A DNA stretch of 61,267 bases from Chlorobiota bacterium. GTDB lineage: Bacteria > Bacteroidota > Ignavibacteria > Kapaibacteriales > NICIL-2. The notes under the pieces were generated by a model that worked only from the letters and a program-made list of their open reading frames with translations, did no database searches and was not told where the DNA came from. Both the position numbers and the translations under genes were made by a program. The stretch spans positions 1 through 61,267 of the forward strand of contig JAOAGY010000023.1 of NCBI GenBank assembly GCA_026415505.1, read 5' to 3'. This document shows, in pieces, positions 8,979-20,366 of the stretch (its first letter is position 1; each line of letters begins with the position of its first letter).

Positions 8979-11174
8979 TCAGTACGTGATCGGAACGTTG
9001 ATGACGGCTTTACCGTCGGTCGAAACTTCGCCATTGCATTTGTTCTTGGCTTTGGCGGAGACGATCAAGGTGACGTTGCCTTCGACTTTACCTCGTCGCA
9101 ACGGCGGACCGTCGAGCCGAAGGTCCACTTCGTATCCGCCGGCAGCAGCGCGAGGATTCTGCGCCGACACCTTGTATCCGGCAATGTCGGCTTTTTGGAC
9201 GATGACCTTGAAATCGAAGATGTCGTTCGGTCCGGCTTTGGCACCGCCGACGTCCACGATCGGCGGCAAAATCTTGATGTTTTTGACCACCACGACAGGC
9301 ACGCGTGGATCGACGATCTGATCGAACTTGACGTCGGTCGTGACGATCTTCGGCGGACGCTGTTTCGGCGTACCTTGCAGCGGACCGCTCGGCAGTAGCG
9401 ACACGCGCTCTTTCGTATCCGGGTCCTCCCAGAGAATGTCCACCGAAACAGAATTGGCACCGCATGGGATCTCTCGGCGGAACTGCAAACCACGCACCGG
9501 CTGCGATTGTTCGTTGCCGATTATCGCATTGATCAAGTACTGCCCTGCCGAAATCTTCTTGCCATCGGCGGGAACAGGGAGAATTTCCAGTTCCGAGCCG
9601 AAGTAGCAGTTTTCGACGTTGGCACGGACGTCGTCGAGATTTTCGAGTTTGCTTTCGAACGATTTGAGCGCGATCGCTTTTTCGGTCGTCTTGCCGATGC
9701 GGTTGACGTGCGTGATGACCAGCTCGTAATCGCCTGCCGGCACGCTCTGTTCGATGACGATCTTGTAATTGCGCGGCTGTGCGGTCGGATCGCTCGTCGC
9801 CGATGCCTGCTGTGCCGGACCGACGTCAACGACTTTCACCGGCAGCGTCGGATTGGAGCGCACCGCCGGTGGTTTCGCCGGATCGTACGGGCTGGCAGTG
9901 AACGGAATTTCCACCCGCGGGAGCCGGTCGAAGATGTACTTCGCCTCCGGCGCGTACACGACCGGATCGGACGGTGGCGGAATGTTCGGTTTGACAACAC
10001 GCACGTTGATCGCATACGATGCACGGTTCTGATCGAAAAATGCCGATGCTCCCGGTGCCAGAAGTTTTGCGATGTAGCTGTAGAGTTCGAGCCGACGAAT
10101 GCGCTCTTGCGCCTTCGGATCGTCGGCAGCCGATTCGTTCTTGACGCGATCGATAGCGGCTTGGATTTGCTCGTCGAATTCGTCCACTGTGATCTTGCCG
10201 AGCGCCAAGTCGTCCGATGACGGAATCGGAATACCGCTAAGTTGCTCGACGATGTTCTTTTTGACTTGCACCAGGTCCTTGACCTTGAGCTGGACGGTGC
10301 CGATGTTGACTTTCTCTTCGAGCGGCACTTCCGTCGGTGGTACGTCGCTTCGGACACCGAGAATGCGGTTGGTCCGCGAGGCAAAGCGCAACTTGTACCA
10401 ACCCGGCTGTGCCGGTGGTTGGAATCGTACCAGGAAGAAGCGCTTCTTGTAGCGCCCGCCGTTGTTTTGCGCTTCGATGTCCGTGCGATCTTGCGAGTAG
10501 ATGAACGCCGAATCGGCGGCAGTCGGTGGAGCAAAGCGCCGAATATCGCCGATCTGGAGTGTGGGCTTGTAGGTCGGACGGCGATAATCGGTAACTTCTT
10601 CGACCTGCAATTCGAGCCGCTGGAGCGCCATCAGCTTCCAGCGTGCGCCATCGACGGGTTCTCCGAATTCTTGCCCTTCGCTGAACTTGCTGAAATCGAC
10701 CCGCATCTTGCGGAGCGTGTCGTCCGAGGGGAAAAGCGGCGCGCGATCGGGAACGTTGCTGGGGTGGTAAAATACCTGGTAGTCGAGCTCTTGGACGTTT
10801 GCCAATTTGATCAGGTTGCGCATTTTTTCGGCGGCTTCTTTGGGATCAAGCCCTTCGAGCTTGTCGGCAGTACTGACGTCGGTCACGCCGACGATCACTT
10901 CGTAGAGCCGGTCCTGTTTGATCTGCGGACCGCCCGCAACACGCATCGAGGCATCCTGCAGCGTGATTTCGTCCTGTGGACGTGTACTGATGCTCTCGGT
11001 ACCAGCACCCGTCTGCAATTGCGAGAGGATGCTCTCGACGATCTTCATGGATTCTTTTTGCTTCTGAATCAGGTGCTCTTCGGCTTCGTCGCGTTCGACG
11101 ATAATGATCAGAAGCTCCAAAATGACTGCCAGGTAAAGCACAAAATAGACCTTACCCGCCCCGCCTTTGGCCAT
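8979..11174 (-). CDS. GldM-like inner-membrane protein with large periplasmic region (tentative)
   Basis: The 731-residue product has one transmembrane helix at about residues 8-26 (KVYFVLYLAVILELLIIIV), a charged helical segment after it, and a long periplasmic part of predicted beta domains. GldM/PorM of the T9SS motor has this layout, although it is usually nearer 510-530 residues. The C-terminal stretch (IVDVGGAKAG, then FDFKVIVQKADIAGYKVSA and LRRGKVEGN) loosely recalls the last GldM domain. No GldL-like partner is seen nearby. An aaagg ribosome-binding site precedes the ATG. It heads an operon with two barrel proteins. The GldM assignment is inference; membrane topology is secure. Confidence 0.55.
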   Translation of the reverse strand: MAKGGAGKVYFVLYLAVILELLIIIVERDEAEEHLIQKQKESMKIVESILSQLQTGAGTESISTRPQDEITLQDASMRVAGGPQIKQDRLYEVIVGVTDVSTADKLEGLDPKEAAEKMRNLIKLANVQELDYQVFYHPSNVPDRAPLFPSDDTLRKMRVDFSKFSEGQEFGEPVDGARWKLMALQRLELQVEEVTDYRRPTYKPTLQIGDIRRFAPPTAADSAFIYSQDRTDIEAQNNGGRYKKRFFLVRFQPPAQPGWYKLRFASRTNRILGVRSDVPPTEVPLEEKVNIGTVQLKVKDLVQVKKNIVEQLSGIPIPSSDDLALGKITVDEFDEQIQAAIDRVKNESAADDPKAQERIRRLELYSYIAKLLAPGASAFFDQNRASYAINVRVVKPNIPPPSDPVVYAPEAKYIFDRLPRVEIPFTASPYDPAKPPAVRSNPTLPVKVVDVGPAQQASATSDPTAQPRNYKIVIEQSVPAGDYELVITHVNRIGKTTEKAIALKSFESKLENLDDVRANVENCYFGSELEILPVPADGKKISAGQYLINAIIGNEQSQPVRGLQFRREIPCGANSVSVDILWEDPDTKERVSLLPSGPLQGTPKQRPPKIVTTDVKFDQIVDPRVPVVVVKNIKILPPIVDVGGAKAGPNDIFDFKVIVQKADIAGYKVSAQNPRAAAGGYEVDLRLDGPPLRRGKVEGNVTLIVSAKAKNKCNGEVSTDGKAVINVPITY

Positions 11175-11237
11175 GGCGCGTACCTTTCAGAATTGTGGAC
11201 GATAGTCGAACTCGCTCCGCACGCTCGGCTGCCGAAC

Positions 11238-11522
11238 TCAGCGCTTCGGATCGGCTTTCGGTTGCACGACCTGAGCGTCTGCTTTGGCTGGTTCGTTGGC
11301 AGTGGCGGTCTGCGCAGCGTTCTCGGTCGCTTGCGCGTTTCGATCGAGCTTGGCTTCCTTGGCATCGTGCTTGACCGAGCAGCTCTTCTTTGCCGAAGCT
11401 TTCGACATGCAGCACGAGGCTTTTTCCTTGCCGACGCACTTGCCGTCCGGACCGCACGCAAACGCGACACTGCAAGCACCTATCGCGAGCGCCGCAGCAA
11501 TTGCAACGAATGCTTTCATCAT
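11238..11522 (-). CDS. Small secreted cysteine-rich, Ala/Lys-rich protein
   Basis: This 94-residue protein (ATG 11522 or the adjacent ATG 11519) has a signal peptide ending near SVAFA. The mature part begins with a cluster of cysteines (CGPDGKC, CCMSK, KKSC) and continues as a low-complexity tail rich in Ala, Lys, Glu and Gln. The cysteines suggest metal binding or disulfides in the periplasm, but no family is recognised. A promoter-like TTTG-N20-TATATTCG lies just upstream (11565-11596). It is 63 nt before the GldM-like start and on the same strand, so it may head that operon or be separate. It follows the B12-dependent reductase gene by 100 nt. Confidence 0.65.
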   Translation of the reverse strand: MMKAFVAIAAALAIGACSVAFACGPDGKCVGKEKASCCMSKASAKKSCSVKHDAKEAKLDRNAQATENAAQTATANEPAKADAQVVQPKADPKR

Positions 11523-11564
11523 TACTCCGATGAATGTGGTGGAACTACCGCGAAAAATGTGCTG

Positions 11565-11596
11565 CGAATATACCAGCTTTTCGCCAAATAACCAAA
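11565..11596 (-). promoter_or_regulatory. Candidate Bacteroidota-type promoter for the small secreted protein
   Basis: On the minus strand TTTG (11596-11593) is followed after 20 nt by TATATTCG (11572-11565), one mismatch from TAnnTTTG at the usual -33/-7 spacing. It lies 43 nt before the ATG at 11522. Confidence 0.5.
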
Positions 11597-11622
11597 TGCA
11601 CGCAGCTTCGCGTATGGCGCCG

Positions 11623-15114
<3,492 letters not shown>

Positions 15115-15346
15115 CGCGACATGTTCTCCAGTCGCTGCCGCCGTGCGACTGCCCGAGGTAGGTTCGGAAGCAGTGGGAGAACGACTCAAAAATCGGCAAC
15201 CGATACGGCTCGTGCAAGAAAAATTTTTCCACGTCCAGTGGCACGATTTTTTGTACCGTGCCGCAAGTGATTGTGCCGTAGTTTTGTTGCGTGTCCGTGC
15301 GGCAAGACCACCCGGATTTGTTGTAAGGCATCGGGTCCGCCGGCAT

Positions 15347-15534
15347 GTCACCCCGAACACGTTTCAGGGTCTTTTTCCCATTGTCTGTCACCCCGAACTT
15401 GTTTCGGGGTCTTTTCGAGATGCTGAAACAAGTTCAGCATGACAGGCGGCGGACGCTATGAGATGCCGAAACAAGTTCGGCATGACGGACAACACGCACA
15501 GTCAAAACGCACAGTGCTGAAACAAGTCCGGCGC
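15347..15534. repeat. Cluster A: five short palindromic repeats between nrdJ and the 15589 gene
   Basis: The 474-nt gap 15115-15588 holds five copies of the dispersed palindrome, in both orientations: ACCCCGAA/TTCGGGGT, ATGCTGAA/TTCAGCAT and ATGCCGAA/TTCGGCAT stems, one copy with a C/A mismatch and a degenerate last copy. The remaining sequence near nrdJ (15115-15346) shows no gene or recognised riboswitch. Confidence 0.9.
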
Positions 15535-15537
15535 TGC

Positions 15538-15551
15538 ACGCAATATTGCGT
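15538..15551. promoter_or_regulatory. 14-bp perfect palindrome, possible operator
   Basis: ACGCAATATTGCGT is self-complementary and lies 38 nt before the ATG at 15589, between the repeats and the gene. It could bind a dimeric regulator; none is identified. Confidence 0.3.
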
Positions 15552-15588
15552 TCGTGAACGCAGACGTACACACCACAGCATAACACCG

Positions 15589-15987
15589 ATGCTGTTTCGC
15601 ATCAAATACCTGCTCGGCATCATGGCGACGCTGTTCGGGCTACTCTACCTGCTCGTCGGCATCGTCGGGTCGAGCGGCGACAGTGCAACGGTCGCCGATC
15701 GCTGGATGCCGTTCATCCTGGCGAGCGTTCACCTGACGCTGGCAATGCTGCTGTTTTGGACCAGCAGCCGCGAGCGGCGCATCGAGCACAAACGGTTGGA
15801 ACGATTGCTTCGCATCGCCCTGCACACGCACCCCTCGCTGAGCATGCGCGATTTTGCCGAATTGGCTGGTATCTCGCCTGCGGAAGCACACGAGTTCTTG
15901 CTCTGGGCAAGCCGACGGCGACGAGTCGTCGTTGCCGCCGGTAGAGGGCAGCAACTGCGCGTGTGGTCGCGTCACAGCCTGAACTGA
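15589..15987 (+). CDS. Small two-helix membrane protein with C-terminal winged-helix-like region
   Basis: This 132-residue protein begins at MLFRIKYLLG; upstream residues in the open frame come from dispersed repeats and are excluded. Two hydrophobic segments (about 7-28 and 43-61) are followed by an arginine-rich stretch. A region of about 55 residues (SMRDFAELAGISPAEAHEFL) reads like a helix-turn-helix or winged-helix fold. Hydrophobic anchor plus DNA-binding-like tail suggests a membrane-tethered regulator, but this is a guess and no family is recognised. It ends 1 nt from the convergent menA stop. Confidence 0.6.
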   Translation: MLFRIKYLLGIMATLFGLLYLLVGIVGSSGDSATVADRWMPFILASVHLTLAMLLFWTSSRERRIEHKRLERLLRIALHTHPSLSMRDFAELAGISPAEAHEFLLWASRRRRVVVAAGRGQQLRVWSRHSLN

Positions 15988-15988
15988 G

Positions 15989-16936
15989 TCACACCATCGC
16001 CGCGACAATCAACCCCAGCACCATCGCGCTGCCATAGGCGAGCTGCAGACGCGCATGGAGCGGAACGACCTGCGCAAATTGGGACGACGACGGTTCGTCG
16101 CTGCCGGCAAGCATTGCCACAGCACGGCGTGCCAACGGCGCACTCGCCCATGCAATCAGCGTCCATGCAGGAATCGGGTACACGCTTTGGTGCGTTCCGA
16201 GAACGACCAAACCGTGCACGATATAGGCGCCCCAGACCAGCAATCTCCCCAGAGCGATGGAACGTTGCTCCGAACCGACCACCAGCGACAGCGTCACTGC
16301 ACCTGCTGCTCGGTCGCCGCGACGGTCGCGATGGTTGTTGGCATGCAGTATCGCCGCGATCAAAAAGCTTTGCGGCAGCGACAAAAGAAAGACCGACAGC
16401 TCGGACATGTGCGTCGCGACCGTCCAGGCTTGGACAAAATATGCACCGAGCGTCATCAGCACACCGAACGACAGCATCACTTGCGATTCGCCCATCGCGC
16501 GATGCTTCAATTGCAGCGGCGGTGCGGTGTACGCCCACGTCGAAACGGCACCGATCGCGACGATCCACACGATCGGCTCGCCGCACTGCACGATGAAATA
16601 CACACCGATTGCGACTGCGATCGCCGCACATACTGCCGCGACAGCGAGCATCTGCTGCGGCGACAACAACCCGCTCACCAGTGGATTGACTCGCCCGGAA
16701 TTGTCACGCCGATCCAGCCCCGAACGCCAGTCGTAGTAATCGTTGAGAACGTTGCTTGTCGCATGAATAGCGACCGCACCGACCAACGCCAGCACTGCAT
16801 GAACAATCGAAAACGAAAAGCCGACCTCGTGCCGATGGAATGCGATCGCAGCGACCGTGCCCGTCAGTGTCGGAAACACCGATGCCGGAAACGAGAACGG
16901 ACGGAGGACGCGCCAGTAGAACAGCAGCCGTGACAT
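15989..16936 (-). CDS. menA: 1,4-dihydroxy-2-naphthoate polyprenyltransferase (UbiA family)
   Basis: This 315-residue integral membrane prenyltransferase has both Asp-rich metal sites of the UbiA family: NVLNDYYDWRSGLDRRD near residue 62 and HANNHRDRRGDRAAG near residue 199. Several hydrophobic helices surround them. NDYYDxxSGxD is the form seen in MenA, which attaches the polyprenyl chain to DHNA in menaquinone synthesis, a fit for an organism with complex I genes nearby. It lies 3 nt after acpS and is convergent with the 15589 gene. Another UbiA-family quinone or lipid prenyltransferase cannot be excluded. Confidence 0.85.
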   Translation of the reverse strand: MSRLLFYWRVLRPFSFPASVFPTLTGTVAAIAFHRHEVGFSFSIVHAVLALVGAVAIHATSNVLNDYYDWRSGLDRRDNSGRVNPLVSGLLSPQQMLAVAAVCAAIAVAIGVYFIVQCGEPIVWIVAIGAVSTWAYTAPPLQLKHRAMGESQVMLSFGVLMTLGAYFVQAWTVATHMSELSVFLLSLPQSFLIAAILHANNHRDRRGDRAAGAVTLSLVVGSEQRSIALGRLLVWGAYIVHGLVVLGTHQSVYPIPAWTLIAWASAPLARRAVAMLAGSDEPSSSQFAQVVPLHARLQLAYGSAMVLGLIVAAMV

Positions 16937-16939
16937 TTT

Positions 16940-17314
16940 CTACTCTCGCTCGACGACGACACACGCAACGGCATGATGGCGAGTGTGCGACAGCGATACG
17001 TGAATCCGGCAATCGCTCCACTGCTCAGCTAAGGCACCGTCCAGCACGATCGTCGGCTGACCGCTGTCGAGATTGACCACGCCGCAATCGCGGAAACGGA
17101 AGCCGCGTGCGATACCGGTACCGATGGCTTTGCTGAAGGCTTCTTTTGCAGCGAAGCGGGCTGCATAGTGCAACAACCTGCTTGCCGGCGAACGCTCGCA
17201 GTACTGGCGCTCGTCGTCGGTGTACACGCGGCGCAGGAAGTGCTCCCCGTAGCGTTCGATCGCAGCAGCGATGCGCTCGATTTCGACGATGTCCACACCG
17301 ATCCCGACGATCAT
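16940..17314 (-). CDS. acpS: Holo-[acyl-carrier-protein] synthase
   Basis: This 124-residue protein transfers 4'-phosphopantetheine from CoA to apo-ACP. It has the two family motifs: GIGVDIVEIERI at the N-terminus, with the Mg-binding Asp, and RFAAKEAFSKAIGTG, with the Glu and Lys. Size matches bacterial AcpS. Its ATG overlaps the pyrE stop by 4 nt, and menA begins 3 nt after it, so pyrE-acpS-menA is likely one transcript. Confidence 0.93.
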   Translation of the reverse strand: MIVGIGVDIVEIERIAAAIERYGEHFLRRVYTDDERQYCERSPASRLLHYAARFAAKEAFSKAIGTGIARGFRFRDCGVVNLDSGQPTIVLDGALAEQWSDCRIHVSLSHTRHHAVACVVVERE

Positions 17315-17838
17315 CGCTGCGCCGCCGCCTGAAGGTCGCTCATCGTAAGCAGCGAGCGAAGCCGAACGCCCTGCTCGGCGAGCAGCTCGGCGCCGCCCTG
17401 CTGGCGATCGATAACGCAGAGCGCCGTTTCGATCGTTGCTCCGTGTTGGCGCAGCGCTGCGATGCTTTCGGCGACCTGCCCACCACTGGTGACGACGTCT
17501 TCGACGACGACCACCCGCCGCCCGTCGATCGGCGAACCTTCGGCGAGCTTGCAGGTGCCGTACTCTTTGGCTTTTTTGCGAACGAACGCCAATGGCAGCC
17601 CTGTCGCCAGCCCCAGTGCCGTCGCCAACGGTATGCCACCGAGCTCCAGCCCAGCCAGAACATCCGTTTCTGCCGGCACCAAACGCGCAAGTTCCCACGC
17701 GATGCGTTGCAGCAGGGACGGATCGCACTCGAAAAGGTATTTGTCGAAGTACTCGGTACTGCGCCGTCCGGAACGCAACAGGAAATCGCCCACCAGGTGC
17801 GAGCGCCGATAAATCTCTCGTGCCAGTTCGAAGTTCAT
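17311..17838 (-). CDS. pyrE: Orotate phosphoribosyltransferase
   Basis: The product (about 175 residues from MNFELAREIYRRSH) makes orotidine 5'-phosphate from orotate and PRPP. LLRSGRRSTEYFDKYLFE is the substrate loop of OPRTases, and VVVVEDVVTSGGQ is the PRPP-binding motif. An in-frame ATG at 17871 would add 11 residues unlike the family. A promoter-like TATCTTCG sits only 2 nt before that codon, so transcription would probably begin inside the extension; 17838 is preferred. It overlaps acpS by 4 nt and diverges from serS. Confidence 0.9.
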   Translation of the reverse strand: MNFELAREIYRRSHLVGDFLLRSGRRSTEYFDKYLFECDPSLLQRIAWELARLVPAETDVLAGLELGGIPLATALGLATGLPLAFVRKKAKEYGTCKLAEGSPIDGRRVVVVEDVVTSGGQVAESIAALRQHGATIETALCVIDRQQGGAELLAEQGVRLRSLLTMSDLQAAAQR

Positions 17839-17873
17839 GCGCAGTTGCAGGTGAAATTCGGATTTCTGCATCG

Positions 17874-17907
17874 CGAAGATAGCTCGTTCGCACAAGCGGT
17901 AATTTCG
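17874..17907. promoter_or_regulatory. Candidate divergent promoter elements between pyrE and serS
   Basis: Minus-strand TATCTTCG (17881-17874) points to pyrE and plus-strand TAATTTCG (17900-17907) points to serS. Each differs from TAnnTTTG at one position. No clear -33 boxes are seen. Confidence 0.3.
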
Positions 17908-17941
17908 CGCTCGTTTATGGTCTGACCGCCTTTGGTGCTCG

Positions 17942-19204
17942 ATGCTCGATCTTCGATTCATTCGCGAACATCCTGACCTGGTCGCACAGAACGCTCGCAA
18001 CAAGCGCCACGAGATTGCCTTAGAACGCATCCTCGAGTTGGACGCCCGGCGTCGGCAGCTCGTTGCTGAAACCGATGCTCTCAAGCATGAACGCAATCGC
18101 TCGAGTGAAGAAATTGCCCGCCTCAAAAAAGCCGGTGCCGATGCCAGCGACCACATCGCCCGCACGCGACAGCTCGGCGACCGCATCAAAGCCAACGACG
18201 ACGAACTCCGTACAATCGAAGCCGAGCTGGAAGAACTGCTGCTATGGGTGCCAAACATCGCTCATCACAGCGTTCCTGTTGGCTCCGATCCCAGCGGCAA
18301 TGTCGTCGTCCGCTCTTGTGCCGAAGAAATTCCTGCCGAGTGGCGGAAAAGCCATATCGAGATCGCTTCGCAATTGAATATCCTCGACTTCGAGCGCGGA
18401 GCCAAAGTCACCGGCAGTGGCTTTGCATTCTACGTCGGATTAGGCGCCCGACTCGAACGTGCCATGATCAATTTGTTTTTGGACGTTCACTCTCAGCGGC
18501 ATGGCTATCGCGAGATGATGCCGCCATTTTTAGCGAATCGCGCCTCGATGGTGGCGACTGGACAGCTTCCCAAGCTCGCCGAAGATATGTATCACTGCCC
18601 GACCGACGATTTGTTTCTGATTCCCACCGCCGAAGTACCGCTGACGAATTACTTCCGGGACGAGATCTTTCGTGAAAGCGATTTACCCGTTGCGCTGTGT
18701 GGGTATTCGCCGTGTTTCCGCCGTGAAGCGGGTAGCTACGGACGCGATACGCGGGGATTTCTCCGTGTGCACCAGTTCAACAAGGTCGAGCTGGTCAAGT
18801 TCACGCTCCCGGAGACGTCCTACGACGAACTCGAGCGTCTCGTTGCCGACGTCGAGACGGTTCTCGGCTTGCTCGAATTACCCTATCGCGTCGTATTGCT
18901 CTGCACCGGTGACATGAGCTTCGCCAGCGCGAAAACATACGACCTGGAGGTCTGGTCGCCGGTCGAGCAACGTTATCTGGAAGTTTCGTCGTGCTCGAAC
19001 TTCGAGGCGTTTCAGGCACGTCGTGCCCGGATACGTGTTCGCCGCGCCGATGGTTCGCTCGACTACGTCCACACGCTCAACGGAAGCGGTCTGGCGACCT
19101 CACGCATTATGGTCGCGCTGTTGGAGCACCACCAAACACCCGACGGGCGCATTCGTATCCCGCTGGCATTGCAACCCTACATGGGGTGCGAGTACATCGG
19201 CTAA
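17942..19204 (+). CDS. serS: Seryl-tRNA synthetase
   Basis: This 420-residue class II synthetase charges tRNA-Ser with serine. Residues about 25-100 form the long helical arm that contacts tRNA (rich in Glu, Arg, Lys and Leu). The catalytic core has motif 2-type residues around SPCFRREAGSYGRDTRGFLR and the motif 3 region near LNGSGLATSRIMVALLEHHQ. Length is normal. It is monocistronic, with divergent pyrE upstream and 123 nt before clpP. Confidence 0.95.
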   Translation: MLDLRFIREHPDLVAQNARNKRHEIALERILELDARRRQLVAETDALKHERNRSSEEIARLKKAGADASDHIARTRQLGDRIKANDDELRTIEAELEELLLWVPNIAHHSVPVGSDPSGNVVVRSCAEEIPAEWRKSHIEIASQLNILDFERGAKVTGSGFAFYVGLGARLERAMINLFLDVHSQRHGYREMMPPFLANRASMVATGQLPKLAEDMYHCPTDDLFLIPTAEVPLTNYFRDEIFRESDLPVALCGYSPCFRREAGSYGRDTRGFLRVHQFNKVELVKFTLPETSYDELERLVADVETVLGLLELPYRVVLLCTGDMSFASAKTYDLEVWSPVEQRYLEVSSCSNFEAFQARRARIRVRRADGSLDYVHTLNGSGLATSRIMVALLEHHQTPDGRIRIPLALQPYMGCEYIG

Positions 19205-19327
19205 CACCGAGCGTGGCAGCACTGGCTGGATCAGAGCACAATAGTCCTTTGCCCGGCAACAAATAACCGTTGCATCAATTCGTTTTGTGCCCGAAGCAAT
19301 TTCGTTGAACAAGCAGAAACGCACCCG

Positions 19328-19924
19328 ATGCAAGAACCACAACCGAAACAACCCGAAATCGCGCCCGAGCTGGAACGCACGCTCGTCGGCAGCACGATCG
19401 CACGAACGCTGCTCGAACAACGCAAAGTGTTCCTCTGGGGACAAGTCGACGACGATTCTGCCCGCGACGTCATCGACCGCTTGTTCTACCTCGACACTGT
19501 CGAGCCGGGCAAAGAAATCACGCTCTACATCAACTCGCCCGGCGGATACGTCACGGCGGGCATGGCGATCTACGACGCCATCCGAGCGCTCCGCTCGCCG
19601 GTTTCGACCGTGTGCATGGGTCTGGCTGCCTCGATGGGTTCGATTCTGCTCTCGGCTGGTGTCAAAGGGCGGCGCTTCATCTTCCCGCACGGGCGCGTCA
19701 TGATCCATCAACCCAGCGGCGGCGCCGCCGGCACGAGCACCGACATCGAAATCCAGATGAAAGAGATTCTCAAGATCAAGGAAATCAGCGCGCGCATTCT
19801 GTCGGAAAACACCGGACAGCCGATCGAGCGCATCATGCAGGATTTCGACCGCGACTACTGGATGGACGCTCGCGAATCGGTCGAATACGGCATCGTCGAT
19901 GCAATCATCGAACGCATCGGCTGA
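19328..19924 (+). CDS. clpP: ATP-dependent Clp protease proteolytic subunit
   Basis: This 198-residue ClpP subunit assembles into the tetradecameric protease chamber used with ClpX/ClpA-type unfoldases. The catalytic triad is visible: Ser102 in GLAASMGS, His127 in MIHQP and Asp176 in DFDRDYW. YINSPGG and the handle helix are conserved. No clpX is present next to it. Its 3' end overlaps the GNAT gene by 26 nt in another frame. Confidence 0.96.
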   Translation: MQEPQPKQPEIAPELERTLVGSTIARTLLEQRKVFLWGQVDDDSARDVIDRLFYLDTVEPGKEITLYINSPGGYVTAGMAIYDAIRALRSPVSTVCMGLAASMGSILLSAGVKGRRFIFPHGRVMIHQPSGGAAGTSTDIEIQMKEILKIKEISARILSENTGQPIERIMQDFDRDYWMDARESVEYGIVDAIIERIG

Positions 19925-20366
19925 AACGATTGTTGTCCGCTCGCCTCGAACGCCTGACGAGTGGGACGCCTACTACGCGCTGCGCTATCGCGTCCTGCGG
20001 CAGCCATGGGGCGCTCCACCTGGCTCCGAACGCGACGAACTGGAAGACTCCGCCGTTCATCGCATCGCTGTCGAAGCGAGCACCGGTCGCATTGTCGGTT
20101 GCGGACGCATTCACCAGCGCCCCGACGGTACCGCACAAATCCGCTTCATGGCGGTCGCCGAAGACTACCGCGGGCGCGGCATCGGCTCGATGCTGCTCGA
20201 ATCGCTCCAGCAGTGGGCGTGGGAACGCGGCATCGCCACGATTGTGCTCTACGCACGCACGACGGCGATCCCGTTTTATCTGCAGCACGGATACCGTGTC
20301 GTCGAGCGCGCACACACGCTCTACGGCGCTATCGAGCACGTTCTGATGGAGAAACGCCGAGCGTGA
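19899..20366 (+). CDS. GNAT family N-acetyltransferase
   Basis: This 155-residue protein has the GNAT acetyl-CoA-binding motif A (VAEDYRGRGIGSMLLESLQQ) and motif B (YLQHGYRVVE). The N-terminal half (ALRYRVLRQPWGAPPGSE) resembles the ElaA/YjcF subgroup of small acetyltransferases. The substrate is unknown. The start lies inside clpP (26-nt overlap), suggesting coupling. The 3' end overlaps the convergent CDF gene by 38 nt. Confidence 0.85.
   Translation: MQSSNASAETIVVRSPRTPDEWDAYYALRYRVLRQPWGAPPGSERDELEDSAVHRIAVEASTGRIVGCGRIHQRPDGTAQIRFMAVAEDYRGRGIGSMLLESLQQWAWERGIATIVLYARTTAIPFYLQHGYRVVERAHTLYGAIEHVLMEKRRA

Noticed and set aside
15279-15286. TAGTTTTG on the plus strand in the nrdJ upstream region
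   Set aside because: It lies about 300 nt from the next plus-strand gene with a repeat cluster between; it is probably chance.
15115-15346. Possible cobalamin riboswitch before the B12-dependent reductase
   Set aside because: I could not find the conserved B12-box or paired core elements on either strand. An Rfam RF00174 search would decide.
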